64,000 nt of DNA. It comes from Chenopodium formosanum. Taxonomy: Eukaryota > Streptophyta > Magnoliopsida > Caryophyllales > Amaranthaceae. Every line of letters starts with the position of its first letter. Within the stretch, counting starts at the first letter, position 1. The translations under genes and the position numbers were made by a program. The stretch covers positions 34,719,001 to 34,783,000 of the forward strand of contig CM044877.1 in the NCBI GenBank assembly GCA_024500155.1, written 5' to 3'. Shown here in pieces: positions 41,281 to 51,956 of the stretch. Below the pieces are notes generated by a model. The model was not told the origin of the DNA, searched no databases, and saw only the letters and a list, made by a program, of their open reading frames with translations.

Positions 41281-41907
41281 TTAAAAACTTGGTTGGGAGA
41301 TCAGGGGGTCTCAAGCTATTTCGCATCTGTTGGCCGGCCCCAAGCAAACGGCCAAGTTGAAGCTTTCAACAAACTCATCTCAGACGGCATTAAAAAGAAA
41401 ATAGAAAGAGCCGGTGGTTTATGGGCAGAAGAGTTAATCCATGTCCTGTGGGCCATCCGGACAACAGCAAAAGGGGCAACCGGGGAAACCCCATTTCTCA
41501 TGGTTTACGGTGCTGAAGCCGTCTTGCCCATCGAGCATTACGAGCCGACTCTCAGAGTCATGCTGTATGATGAAGAGGCAAACTGAAAAGCAATGCGCCT
41601 GGCATTGGATTCACTCCCAGAACGCAGGGGCAATGCCGCCTTGCGTCATGAGATTTACCGTCTGAGAATGACGAGAGCCTACAACAAAAAAGTACACAAG
41701 CGTCCCTTGAGGGTTGACGACTTAGTGTTACGAAAAATGGAAGCAACCGGTAGGGCAAATGAGTTGGGAAAGCTAACCCCAAATTGGGAAGGCCCCTACC
41801 GGATCTATGAGGAAGTAAGGGACGGCACCTACCGCCTGGAAACTCCAGACGGAAGGCACCTGCCTAGAACTTGGAATGTAGACAATCTAAAAAAGTACTA
41901 CTTCTGA
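41281..41907 (+). pseudogene. Element C integrase C-terminal part, one further stop
   Basis: It continues the same frame after TAG 41278. It has the catalytic Glu in NGQVEAFNK (41359-41361), the PFLMVYGAEAVLPIE motif, then TGA at 41584-41586. Next come a basic helix and the GPY-type module ending TWNVDNLKKYYF with TGA 41905-41907. The TGA at 41584 sits where related proteins usually have Trp before KAMR. Confidence 0.8.
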
Positions 41908-43170
41908 GAATGTAAACTTTTCGTAAACAGTGTCAGTTAATGCAGATTCAGACTTTGCTTGCAAAATTATCATTTGATTATTCATCCGGGTAATATCCAG
42001 GCGGATTCCCCATTTATCTAACTAAGTTCGATACTTAGTGAAGGTTTCGTTTTTTAGTCCGCCTGGGTAATAATCGGATCACTTGTTTATTTAAGTTTGA
42101 TTCTGTTTATTCAATTGCTTGACTATCCGCCTGGGCAATACTCAGACGGATTCTCCATTTACCTAACTAAGTTTGATACTTAGTATGATTCTATCCGCCT
42201 GGGTAAAACTCAGACGGATTCTCCATTTACCAAACTAAATTTGATACTTAGTGTAAATTCTACACTGATTAAGAAACTAAGCACAAAAACGTTTAGTGGC
42301 TACACAACCGGTCTTAAAAAGGACCAGAGGCTAAAATGGCCGGATGGTTGCTATTTTTATAAAAATCGCCTATCCCAACATGGACAAAGGCGTCCGGTGA
42401 CACCCCTCCGGGTGCAATCGTCGCAGAGAACGGATTATCTGTCGGTTCTATGTATCCATACAGACGGCAAAAATTGAACGACCAAATTGGTCAACACATA
42501 GCCGTCTGGCTAAATAACTTGCGAAGGACAAATTTCCTAAATACCGGATGCCCATATGCATCAGTCGGTAATCAGCTGAAGTTCTCGCTTGGTTATTTAT
42601 TTTAAAAAAATGCACCTCACCCCAATTGGGGCAAGAGTTCAATGGCTATGAAATCTCTACCAAGACGGGCAAAAAACCGTCTGGGTAGTGACTGAACGCC
42701 TGTGATGCACGGCTGTGCACTTGGTTTGGGGCAATCACTATTGTGATTGATTGACTTACAAACATATCATGCTCTTTGCAGCATCAGACGTTTTCAAGTC
42801 AATCAACCAGCTCCAGCTCAAACCAATCACACAGCCGTCCAGGGGCAAAGACAGCCAGACTACTGATTAGTTAGGCAAGAAATCGCCGCATGCTTTTAAT
42901 AAGATAGGCAAAAATTAAAAATTCAAATGCAAAATAATCAAAACCGACTTAGTCGGTGCAATTCATTAAAGTCCATCCAACCAAACGGTTGTAATGGATC
43001 AAATGTTAACCGGACCCCGTCCGGGAGAAAAATTGTTAATTAACACGGCTCCACAGCCGGTAAATACAGGGATACTCGGCACGCAGGCCGGAAAAATCAA
43101 GTTTTGGCATATAGCCGCTGAATAAAAAGAATTAAAAGAAATGATAAATTGGCATACTGCCGCTGAAGAG
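41908..43170 (+). other. Element C 3' non-coding region with tandem repeat
   Basis: No gene is seen. 41980-42260 consists of about four diverged units of roughly 68 bp. The last two (42123-42190 and 42191-42258) are near-identical, each with CTATCCGCCTGGG, CAGACGGATTCTCC and GATACTTAGT. 42300-43170 contains repeated CCGTCTGG/CAGACGG words but no clear tandem pattern. Such 3' tandem repeats are known in Tat-lineage elements. Confidence 0.7.
42123..42258 (+). repeat. Two near-identical 68-bp tandem units
   Basis: The start CTATCCGCCTGGG recurs exactly 68 bp later. Two older, more diverged units precede it from about 41980. Confidence 0.75.
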
Positions 43171-45980
43171 TCACTTCTGGCCTGCAGACGGAGCCTCCTG
43201 GTCCTCCCCCTTCTCCTCATCGTCTGAGGGAATTTCCTGCGCTTCACCAGGACCAGGAAGCTCAGGCGCGGACGGCTCATTGTTGCTGAGCCAGGCTTCA
43301 AAGGAGGCAGGCTCTGGCATGCCTTGCTCTCTCAAATACACCACGTACTCAGCATAGCTGTGTGCCATTGCCCAGATGCTATAATCAGCTTCTGGGTACA
43401 AGGCAGCCCAAGCAATCTTCATACGGGCGTCGTTGTCAGCATCGCTTTCAGCAACGAGGCGGTTTTGCTCCGCCTCCAGGGTTGCTGCAAAGTTTTTCTG
43501 AGCCTGAGCAGCATCCTTCTCCAGCCTCTCAACCTTGGTTTTCAGTTTACCAAGGTCCGCTTGGGCCTTCTTGAGCGCCTCATCAGCCTGATTGGCGCTC
43601 TCGTCTGCCTTCTTTTGGGCCTCCTCCGCCCCCTTCTTGGCCGTCTCAGCATCCGTCACCCGCTGGTCGGCCGCCTTCAGATCTAGCTCCAGCTGCTGGA
43701 TTTTAGACGCCTGTGTCATAATTATTGCTTTAGTTTCAAGTTCATTTACGATAGTTGAGTGTAAAGCAATATTATCAGCTTCTATGGCAGACTTCTTGGC
43801 CCTTTTTACCTCTTCCCGTTTGCGGGAATAAGGACGTTTGAGCCCGTCCACCCGCAGCATGGCCTGCAAAAAGCAGGCGGTATAAGAATTATGGGCGGAG
43901 AAATTACTTAAAAAAAAAAAAAAAAAAAAAAAAAATAACACGGAATTGACAGGTTTCTCATCTCAGCCAGAAGGGATAGAATGCGTTCAAGGTTGAACGT
44001 CTCTATCCCAGGGATATTGTCCTTATCCTTCTTCCGAACGGCGTCCAGCATGGCTTTGGCGTGCTTCTGGACGTCTGGCCAGCGGGGAGATTGTGTTTGA
44101 TCTGCACCACAATCAATAGGTGATGAGTGCGAAACTAAGGCGGCACCTATTTGTATCCGGCTGTCTGAGGATGATGTCTGTTGGGAGTGGGATTTCACCC
44201 GTAAAGGCCACCCCAGCTCAGGCGGGGATTCAAAAGGATTCTTACCTTCAGAGCCGGCCAAGCGGGAAACGCTTGCAGGCGTGGTGAACCCCGCGGCTGC
44301 TGAGGGGTTGGCAAGGTCAAGGCACAGGCTGCCTCCTATTTTCTCGAGCCGTCCCCCTATTCGCATCGTCTTTGTCCCGGCTGAGGCGTCTGGAGTTGAT
44401 GCAGAGGCAGACTTTTTTAGCTTATTGAGAACGGCTGGGGCTTCCTCCCTAGCCCGTTTGAGATTCTTCTCAAACGATTTCCCAACTTCTCCCCCCTGTG
44501 AAAATAAATAAGGTTAGTATCCGAGCAAGACAGTTTATAAAATGAGCTTAAGAAAGGGTCAGGCGCTCAATACCTTGGCTTTGACCTCAGCCGCGGCCTT
44601 CTCCGCAAGCGCCTTGCGGATGACAGCAGAGGATCGCTTTGGGGTTTTCTCCGTCTGCAACATGCTTAATGCTTCCTCTGCAAAAAGAAGGATGTTGGTT
44701 AATATCATAAAACAATTTTGATAGAAAAATACTACAGACGGATATAAACTCAGGCGCATACGTTTGGAAAACATGTGCCCTAGTCCGCAGGCGGCTAGGA
44801 AGCACTCGTCCCTGAACCAGGCGCTCTTGGGGATCCAGTTCTTGGGGACTTTTATTGTCTCCCCGGTTGACAAGGTTGTGTCTGTGAGGCCAAAAAAGTC
44901 TGCCTCAATAATCTTGTCAAAGTCCTCTTCTGGGATCCGGGGAAGAGCGCACTTCCTGCCTAACAAGTCAGGCTTCTTATTGTACAGACGGAATTCATAA
45001 TTCTCCCGTCTGGTTGGGGCCGACATCAGGTAGAACCTGTGTTTCCAGCCATCGAACTTGGAGACCTTGTCCAAGGTCATCATATATTGCGGCTGCGTGG
45101 TTAGAGTGTACCACGCCCTCCAGCCGCCTGGGCTCCTGCTGAGGTAATGCATCCTTGCAAAAGCCTCCCAGCCGGGGTTAAGCCCTTGGAACTCACAGGC
45201 GGCAACATACCCCAGAATGTTGGTCCAGGAGTTGGGGGTAAGTTGCCAGAGCCCCAGGCCGTAGCCCCTCAAAATAGCCCTCACTGCCTGGTGAAGGGGG
45301 AAGCGAAGGCCGGCTTTGAACGCCGCCTCGTAACAGCCAAAATAACTGTTGGCGTTCTGTTGATCATCCCCCCAGGCGATGGTGCCAAGTTCAGGCGGCA
45401 CCCGGATCTTATACCCGTCTCCTAGCGGGTGCATTTTCTTAAAATTCTCTAAGTTCTCTCCCATCTGGATCCGGTCCTTGGAGGAGACGTGGATGCTGAA
45501 GGGATCGTCCTTCTCACTCCACTTTTTCCTTTCTTCCTCCTCGCTATCTGGAAGAGGGGGCAAGTCATCACTGCTCTCGGAGGTAGAGGCGGAGCTGTCA
45601 CTCTCCGTCTCCCCCTCGCTTTGGTCCATGGAGGCAGAGGCGGCATCGTCGCCGCCTTGGTCACACTCCTCTAGGAAAGAGTCAGCGGGGGTCGAAGGGG
45701 CGCGCGGAGGGGATCTCTCCAGAGTCGTCTGATCTCCCTGATCAGACGTGTCTCCCTCAAGCGTTTGGCCGCCTGAGCCTTCGCCTCGGTAATTTGGATC
45801 AGTGGCCGTCTGCATTGTCCGAGCCATGGTGTCCTGCACAGACACATAACTAGTCGGAATCCATGGCAAAGGGTGGTCCCAACACCCCGAGCCGACACTC
45901 CCAGTCCTAGACTCAGCCGTCCCCGGTGACCGGCTGGACTCTAACCTAGGCTGTGTCGTGTGTGTTGGTGATGCATCCAT
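43171..45980 (-). CDS. Element C antisense spliced gene (aORF) of unknown function
   Basis: Exon 1 is 45980-44762: an acidic Ser-rich N-terminus, then FKAGLRFPLHQAVRAILRGYGLGLWQLTPNSWTNILGYVAAC and a Trp/Tyr-rich region. This matches the 'putative gypsy-type transposon' (Transposase_28-like) domain. Intron 1 (44761-44678, 84 nt, GT...AG) and intron 2 (44573-44496, 78 nt, GT...AG) keep the frame: 1 leftover base plus 104 nt of exon 2 gives whole codons. Exon 3 runs from 44495 to near 43960. The last exon starts at 43863 after TTTTTGCAG and encodes a long coiled coil (about 43810-43480), ALYPEADYSIWAMAHSYAEYVV and an acidic end, stop at 43171. The third donor is unclear, beside a run of 26 A/T at 43910-43935. 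Extra antisense ORFs at this site are known in Tat elements; their role is not. Confidence 0.75.
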
Positions 45981-46205
45981 TTATTGCAAGAAATATGTAC
46001 AGGCGGTGAAAAAAAGAAAAGAGTTGAGAGAGACAGAGACGGTACCTTTGTAATTGGTATCTGAAGGAGGGCGGGTCCGGCTGGGTTGCGTAAGAACAAA
46101 AAGTTTCTTGCTTGCGCCTGACTCAAACGGATGGCTTCTGCTCTCTCAAAGTTTTCCTCTCTAGAAAATTTTTGTAAAACGTACAAAATTATGAGGGTAA
46201 AACGG

Positions 46206-46215
46206 CTATATATAT
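46206..46215 (-). promoter_or_regulatory. TATA-like box of the antisense gene
   Basis: The minus strand reads ATATATATAG, about 225 nt upstream of the aORF start codon. A palindromic G-box TGCCACGTGGCA lies further upstream at 46316-46327, and the 3' LTR begins at 46355. This suggests a promoter inside the element directing antisense transcription. Confidence 0.5.
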
Positions 46216-46354
46216 GGGGTAAATACGGGGGCATTTCCGTAATTTACCTGGAAGGTGAACGGTTACTCTGTAACTGTAAAATTACCGCCAACCGAAGAGT
46301 GACATGTGTCACAGATGCCACGTGGCATGCCACGTCACATCTGTGAGGGGCAAA

Positions 46355-46849
46355 TGTTTAGGGTATTTTTACCCTGCCACGTGGTCGAATCAGAGGGTGA
46401 CACGTGTCAGCCTCAGATTGGTCCAAAATGGACCAACCCCTGTTTGACACGTGTCATTCCAGAGATAGAAGGGAAAAGGCGGTCTTCAGGCCCAAATCCC
46501 GAGAAAGCCGGAATACGGCGCAGCCCACCAATGATTAGGGTACAGTGACCTAATCAGGGGCAATTCCCAATGACCCTATAAATAGGGGGATGTTCCTCAT
46601 TTTGAGGGGACGGTTTTTTGACCAATTATTGCAACTGTATTCTCTGACACCAGAGAAACCCCTGAGCTTGGAATCCGAGCAGATACCCACCTAAATTTCC
46701 GTTCTCTTTATCCCGTTTCAAGTTACTAACTTGTGCGTCGGAGGCGGAGCACCACCCAACAGGTGTCTCCGTTGGTTTTGCAGGTACAGCTTACTGCGGA
46801 TCAGTTTTCGTGTTGTAACTCTCCCAAGGGACAAAAAACACCCAAAACA
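46355..46849 (+). repeat. Element C 3' LTR
   Basis: It is 495 bp, the same length as the 5' LTR. I count about eight substitutions by eye, mostly C/T. The purine-rich GTGAGGGGCAAA just before 46355 is the plus-strand primer. It ends CCCAAAACA followed by GGTGT. Confidence 0.95.
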
Positions 46850-46854
46850 GGTGT
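46850..46854. repeat. Target-site duplication of element C, right copy (GGTGT)
   Basis: It matches 35549-35553 and the array LTR resumes directly after it. Confidence 0.95.
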
Positions 46855-47724
46855 GTTGCGTAGGTGATGATTAAGGGCAGCAGTGGTGGAATTGATTGTG
46901 AGCTGAGGGAGCAGGGGAGGTGCGATGTTGGTGTTGTTGATGGTAGTTGTCGATGCTGTTGTTGTTAGTGTTGTGATGTGTGGTGGTTTGTGGTTTTGAG
47001 AGGGCTGAGTGGTAGTGTTGCGAAGGCTGGTGGTTGAAATTGGTGGCGGTGGCAGGAAATTGGGGTTGTTGGTGAGTGTGTGACGTGGGTTAAAATGGTG
47101 GCAGAGGTGGTGGTTGATGTTGGTGATGTTGGTTTGTGGGTGTGATTGTGGTGGTGTTGTGTTGGTGGGTAGAGGTTGCTATGAGGTGCTGGTGGTGTTG
47201 AGGAGCTGGGAGCAGGGAGAAGGAGAGTTGGAGCAGGGGAGATGGTGACGAAAGGTGTGGTGAAGGATAGGGAAACGGGGTGGTGTAGGTTAAGAGGTGG
47301 GCAGCAGCTATTAGGGAAGAGCAACGGCTTGTGCATTTGCCTCGAACCTTGACCTCCGAACACAAATTTGACTTTGAAGCCCGAAACGCCTACAACCAAA
47401 AACAACACGAGGGGAAATCGGAAGATAAAATAAAATAAAATAAGGAAAATAAAGTAAAATAAAATAAGATAAATAAAGTAAAATAAAAAAAATAAAAAAA
47501 AATGCTAAAACTAAAGAAATAATAAAATTGAATGAAATAAAATAAAATAAAATACGAAAATAAACTAAAAACTATAGAAAATTACAAAAATACTCAAAAA
47601 AAAAGATAAAAGACGAGAATAATAAAATAATAGAAATAAAGGATATAAAAGGTGAAATTATTGGAAAATAAGCCGAAATACGACTCAATAAACATCCTAA
47701 AAGTGACATAAAAGTCACTTATCA
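46855..47724 (-). repeat. Array B LTR 2, second part
   Basis: This is 870 bp that complete LTR 2 after the element C insertion. With the first part it totals 2584 bp, in line with LTRs 1, 3 and 4. It ends TTATCA directly followed by the purine tract of unit 2. Confidence 0.92.
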
Positions 47725-50005
47725 AAATCCCCCAAGCTTACCTTTTGCTCGTGCTCGAGCAAATTAACATGAAACACGGGAGAAGGAGAATGATTTATTC
47801 AAGCAAAACTAAGACACTAAAGGAGACAAGAATGTACACTAACTCACTTTCGTAGGAATCACGGTCAATTTTAGCAACTAAAGACAAGCCCTTTAAACCC
47901 CTAGATCGCCCTAGAGGACGAGTGTGCTCTTGTGAGGGTGTCCTAAGAGTTTAACCCATAACTCTAAACAAAACCAAGGCAAAAAAAAAAAGAAAAAGAA
48001 AAGCAAAAACAAAAAACAAGCACAACCACGACCAACATGACATGACAAGGCTTAAGAAAACCAAACAAGCTTTTAGATAGAAAATGCTCCATTCGCACTC
48101 AAAACATAGAGACATGCACCAAAGAATGCTCACCTTTCTTAATTAAATGAGGGAATACACTTTTCCGAGATGCTCATGGTTGAAAGAGACAAACCTAAGC
48201 TAAGCATAGAGAACTAATGATTTCACTCTCCGCCCTAGCCCCATCCAAGACGGTCCACGTTCTCTCCACTAGCTTAAAATCATCCCTTAGTTAGCTCCTC
48301 ATGATTCCTCGAGAGAACCGGAAAAAGAAATTTTTGTGTGGAATCATAAGGTCATCCCGACATCTCAACTATGCATACCCTCTCCATAGGGTTGAAATCT
48401 ATCTCCCTCCACCGATCATTGACCTCACCCCTCTAAAGTCAAAGGGTCTTTACTAGGGTTGTAACGTAAGGTTAAGGGTCAAGGCGGGGCAAAAATTTGA
48501 AAATTTTGGTGATATTTCCTAAGTGAAGCAAAAGGGTGATCAAACCTCAAAAACAAACTCAAGAAATCACCAAACATCAAACAAAAATACCAATAATGCC
48601 ATCTCCCCCAAGCTTATTCGACACCGACACTCAATAAAAACAAAAACGAAGTAACGCTCCCCCCCCCCCCAAGCTTAAACAAAGCATTGTCCTCAATGCT
48701 TAAACTAGGGAGGAAAACGAAACCAAACTAATTTTAATTTATTTATTTATTTTATTTTATTTTATATATATTTTATTTGTTGTCCTCGCCTTTTTTTAAC
48801 TTTAGACGGCTTTTTCTTAACATTTGCTTTATTTCACAAAATATATACAATTTACTTTTCTTGCTTGGTACAAAAAGCATAATACTTTCTCATTTTATTA
48901 CAACACAAAACAAACTCTTAAACCGAAATGCTTCACAAACTAAGGGTTAGGGAAACGAAAGGTCATAAGGCTTGTAATGTGGCTCATAATCAAGAAAGGG
49001 AATAGGCTAAAAGGGTTGGCAAGAGGAGCAAATGCGAAATAAAAACAAAATAAGTAACAAAATAAAAAGAAGATAAAGAAAAATGAGAAAAGAGGCGCCC
49101 TTTTCCTCCTCTAGAGATGCTTGGTCACGATCTTGGGAGCTAGAGGACAACACAAAGATTAAGTTATGCATAGTTAAGGATCTTAAATGCCGCTCACAAG
49201 AATGATGAAGGCTACAACAAATGACGCTCACACGGGATAAGAAATAAGCAAATACCAACCAAGGGAATCCTGTTCACCATAGAGAGCAACACCATCTTAC
49301 CACTTTCCCGTGAACTAGGGGTTCAAACGTCCTCAAAAGTTCTAAACCGGGCTACCTTAGCTTACAATGTGTCTAACTCAACCCAAAGCATTCTCAAACC
49401 GTGCAAACCCTCATCAACTAGGAAGATAAGCATTCAAAGACACATCATCATGAAAGGCACACAAATCCAAATGAATGAGCAATTCCAAATCAAAATAATT
49501 TTAACTCGTCATAGCCATGTTTGTCACATAAAAGGGAAAAACAACACAAAAACAAGAGGAAGAAATAAAAAGGTTCACAAATGAGGCATGTAATTCAAGT
49601 AAATCCCAATCGTCATACAAATGACCGTTGATAACAACATCAACGATCCCAGGTTCCTTAGAACCAATGCAAACAACCTTGAACCATTCAACTTCTTCCT
49701 AAACTAACCTTAAACTAAGCACTCAAAGAAAAATTAAAAGAGTGAAAACAAGAAAGGTCTCACCAAGAGGTTGGCTTAAAAGAATAATGGAGCATAAAAT
49801 CGAGTTCTCCAAATGTCACTCCGCTCCAAGCTTCCAAAATGCAACCTACAAGGCAAGACAAGACATAAAAGAAAACATTAAAAGAAAACAAAGAAAGAAA
49901 ACAAAAAAGAAAAAGAAAGGAGGGGGAGAAAAAGGGGTAGAAATCCTCCGGGTTGCCTGCCGGGAAGCGCTTGTTTATGGTCTCTAGCTTGACCCTTCAC
50001 CTCCT
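47725..50005 (-). other. Array B unit 2, 3' untranslated region
   Basis: It has the same plan as unit 1: purine tract at the LTR edge, further AGCTTGGGGG tracts, AGGA-loop hairpin and post-ORF hairpin (49948-49964). The C-run of the middle tract (about 48658-48670) is longer than in unit 1. No gene is supported. Confidence 0.7.
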
Positions 50006-50560
50006 TCAAGGTGGAATAAAAAATAGCACCCTCATCAACTTGAGGATTGAATCATAGATGCCCCCAAGCTTGAGAACTAGCATTCCTTGAGGTCTCAAAT
50101 CACCACAAGGGAAAGGAGGGAATAAATCAAGAGCCAATGGTGGCTCATCTTTTCTTTTTCTCTTCTTCTTGTCGTTTCTTCTATAAGGGCGATGAAGCTT
50201 GGAATCCTCGATATTAGGAAGGGAAACCTCACCTTCCTCAAGAGAGCCTTCAATCCAAGCAGGAACTTCAAGAAAGTCATCATACCTCATTGTCACCTTA
50301 CCAATACATGGAGGTAAGCTCTCATTATCCATCACACCATCGACCACATCAACTCTACATACGCTCACCGCCATAGGGCTCTTCAAAACAACATTCTCAA
50401 CTAGCCTACAAGGGAAGGTAACTAGGCCTTCAAACTTGTTTGGTTCACTAAAATCTAATGGCTCCTCATTTTGTTCTTGAACCTTCTTCTCAACCACATC
50501 CTCCACAAACCTTGTCTTCCTTACTTTCATCCTCCTTCCAAGTTTCGAGATGATAAGCAT
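50006..50560 (-). CDS. Array B unit 2 ORF2
   Basis: 184 residues, same length and frame relation as in unit 1. Differences include NKFEGLVTFPCRL for NQFEGPVPFPCSL, a change shared in part with unit 3. The Lys/Arg cluster and the hydrophobic end are kept. The product is unknown. Confidence 0.5.
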   Translation of the reverse strand: MLIISKLGRRMKVRKTRFVEDVVEKKVQEQNEEPLDFSEPNKFEGLVTFPCRLVENVVLKSPMAVSVCRVDVVDGVMDNESLPPCIGKVTMRYDDFLEVPAWIEGSLEEGEVSLPNIEDSKLHRPYRRNDKKKRKRKDEPPLALDLFPPFPCGDLRPQGMLVLKLGGIYDSILKLMRVLFFIPP

Positions 50561-51797
50561 ATGAAGGGTTAGTAGATGATTGTAAGGGGAGTTTTGCAGT
50601 TAAATGGAGAGAAGAAATGTTGGCTAGTTGGGAGTCAACAACTTCATTGTGAGATTTAATCTCTTCGAATTGTTGAGTGAGAATTTGACGTTGTTAAAGA
50701 ATTTGGGTTTGTGTGTGGTCGGGTGGGGAATGTTCTTCATACGATTGAGGATTTTGGTCATGATGTTGATCTTGAAAGTTCCCCATTTGGATGGAAGGGT
50801 GAGAAAAATTTTGGTTTAGAGGATTGAAAAGAGGTTCATCTTGGAGGTAGGAGTTTTCTTGCTTTTGAGGTTGTTGAAGTTGTTGAGATTGAGCTTGAGT
50901 TACAAACTCTCCTTCCCTCAAAGTCAATTCCTCACCTTGCTTGGGATTGAACTCTCTACAATACGATGCATCATGATCCGTCCCACCACAACAAGCACAT
51001 GAGAAATCAATGATTTGTGACAGTTTTGAACCCAAACCTACACTTGAGTTCAACTTGGAAAGACCTTCATTCAAGAGTTCAACTATGTGCTTAAGTTGAC
51101 CGACTTTCTCCAACTCATAAAGATCACCTTGCTTTCCTTGGGACCTTCTTTGACCTCCCCAAGAATAGCTAGTAGCCACCTCTTCAATTATAGCTTCAAC
51201 TTGGCTTTGAGGGATCTTAATCAATTGACCACCGGCACCCGCATCTAGATTGGTTCTTGAAATTGGCTCTAAGCCATCATAAAAGAATATCATGAGCAAA
51301 TTATGGTTGAATCCATGGTTAGGACATGCTCTAATCATATCCTTAAACCTTTCCCATGCTTCCCCAAGAGTTTCATCCGGTTCTTGCTCAAAAGAAGCTA
51401 TCTTCCTCCTCATTTTTGCGGTTTGCTCATCGGAAATGAACCTCTTGAGAAAGGCCTTCGCAACATCTTTCCATGTGGTGAGAGAGTTGGGATTTAAAAG
51501 GTTGAGCCATTTCTTTGCTCTTCCGGTGAGAGATTGCCGAAAGAGATGCATACGAATGTAATCTTGGCTCACTTCATTTGTTTGCATCATTGCACACAAC
51601 TCAAGGAATCGGTCCAAATGCTCAATGGGGTCATCACTTGCACTTCCGGAAAATTGCTCAACTTGTACCATCCTAGCATATTGTGGATGGATTGTGAAAT
51701 TAGACTCGGTGGTTGGGAGAAGTATACCACTCGTGAGCTCAAAGACTTCCGGATTTCCAAACTCCCTAAAAAGAAGGTCATCCTCTTGTCTTGCCAT
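50490..51797 (-). pseudogene. Array B unit 2 gag with one stop
   Basis: The start is MARQEDDLLFREFGNPEVFEL at 51797. The Gag core and the CACCGGTDHDASYC knuckle are intact. The frame stops at TAA 50694-50696, where units 1 and 3 have CAA inside a Gln-rich stretch (QILQQRQIL). This removes about the last 68 residues of the Gln/His-rich tail but no known domain, so the shortened protein could still assemble. An extra A in the run at about 51850-51859 shifts the upstream extension, which supports the MARQ start. Confidence 0.75.
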
Positions 51798-51956
51798 ATC
51801 TCTCTTTGAATACAACAAAGCTAAGCACACGATTAGCAATGACAAGTAGGATAAAAAAAAAAGGCAAAATAATAAAAAGAAAGCAAATAAAATGACTCTA
51901 AAAATAGCAAAAATAAATGCTAAACAAGCCGCTTCCCCGGCAACGGCGCCAAAATT

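Larger units (their letters stand above)
36082..41907 (+). pseudogene. Element C gag-pol polyprotein frame with five in-frame stops
   Basis: A single frame of 1942 codons runs from ATG 36082 (MVQESVPPP) to TGA 41905-41907 with no frameshift. Stops interrupt it at TAG 37279, TAG 37498, TAG 38659, TAG 41278 and TGA 41584. Domains: Gag core about 36960-37460; knuckle CQFHEEVGHDTNDC at 37726; protease with ILIDTGSSSD at about 38143-38172; RT about 38900-39480 with YIDD at 39373-39384; RNase H about 39790-40180; second RNase H (VYVDGSSTKNGCG...NNQADALSNLA) 40206-40570; integrase about 40860-41600; GPY-type end (NWEGPYRIYEE). The integrase triad is Asp 41071, Asp 41251 and Glu 41359, the last two spaced as DX35E. 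Each stop differs by one base from a likely sense codon. The stop at 38659 has a leaky-type context and separates Gag-protease from RT-integrase. Confidence 0.9.
35554..46849 (+). mobile_element. Element C: nearly intact Tat-lineage LTR retrotransposon
   Basis: The element is 11,296 bp on the plus strand. Its parts are 495-bp LTRs (35554-36048 and 46355-46849), primer site 36051-36068, one gag-pol frame 36082-41907, a tandem-repeat region 41980-42260, an antisense spliced gene 45980-43171 and a purine-rich tract before the 3' LTR. I count about eight differences between the two LTRs, so it is relatively young. Two RNase H domains, the CQFHEEVGHDTNDC knuckle and an antisense ORF between integrase and 3' LTR identify the Tat lineage. 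Five in-frame stops may make it dependent on helpers. Confidence 0.95.
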
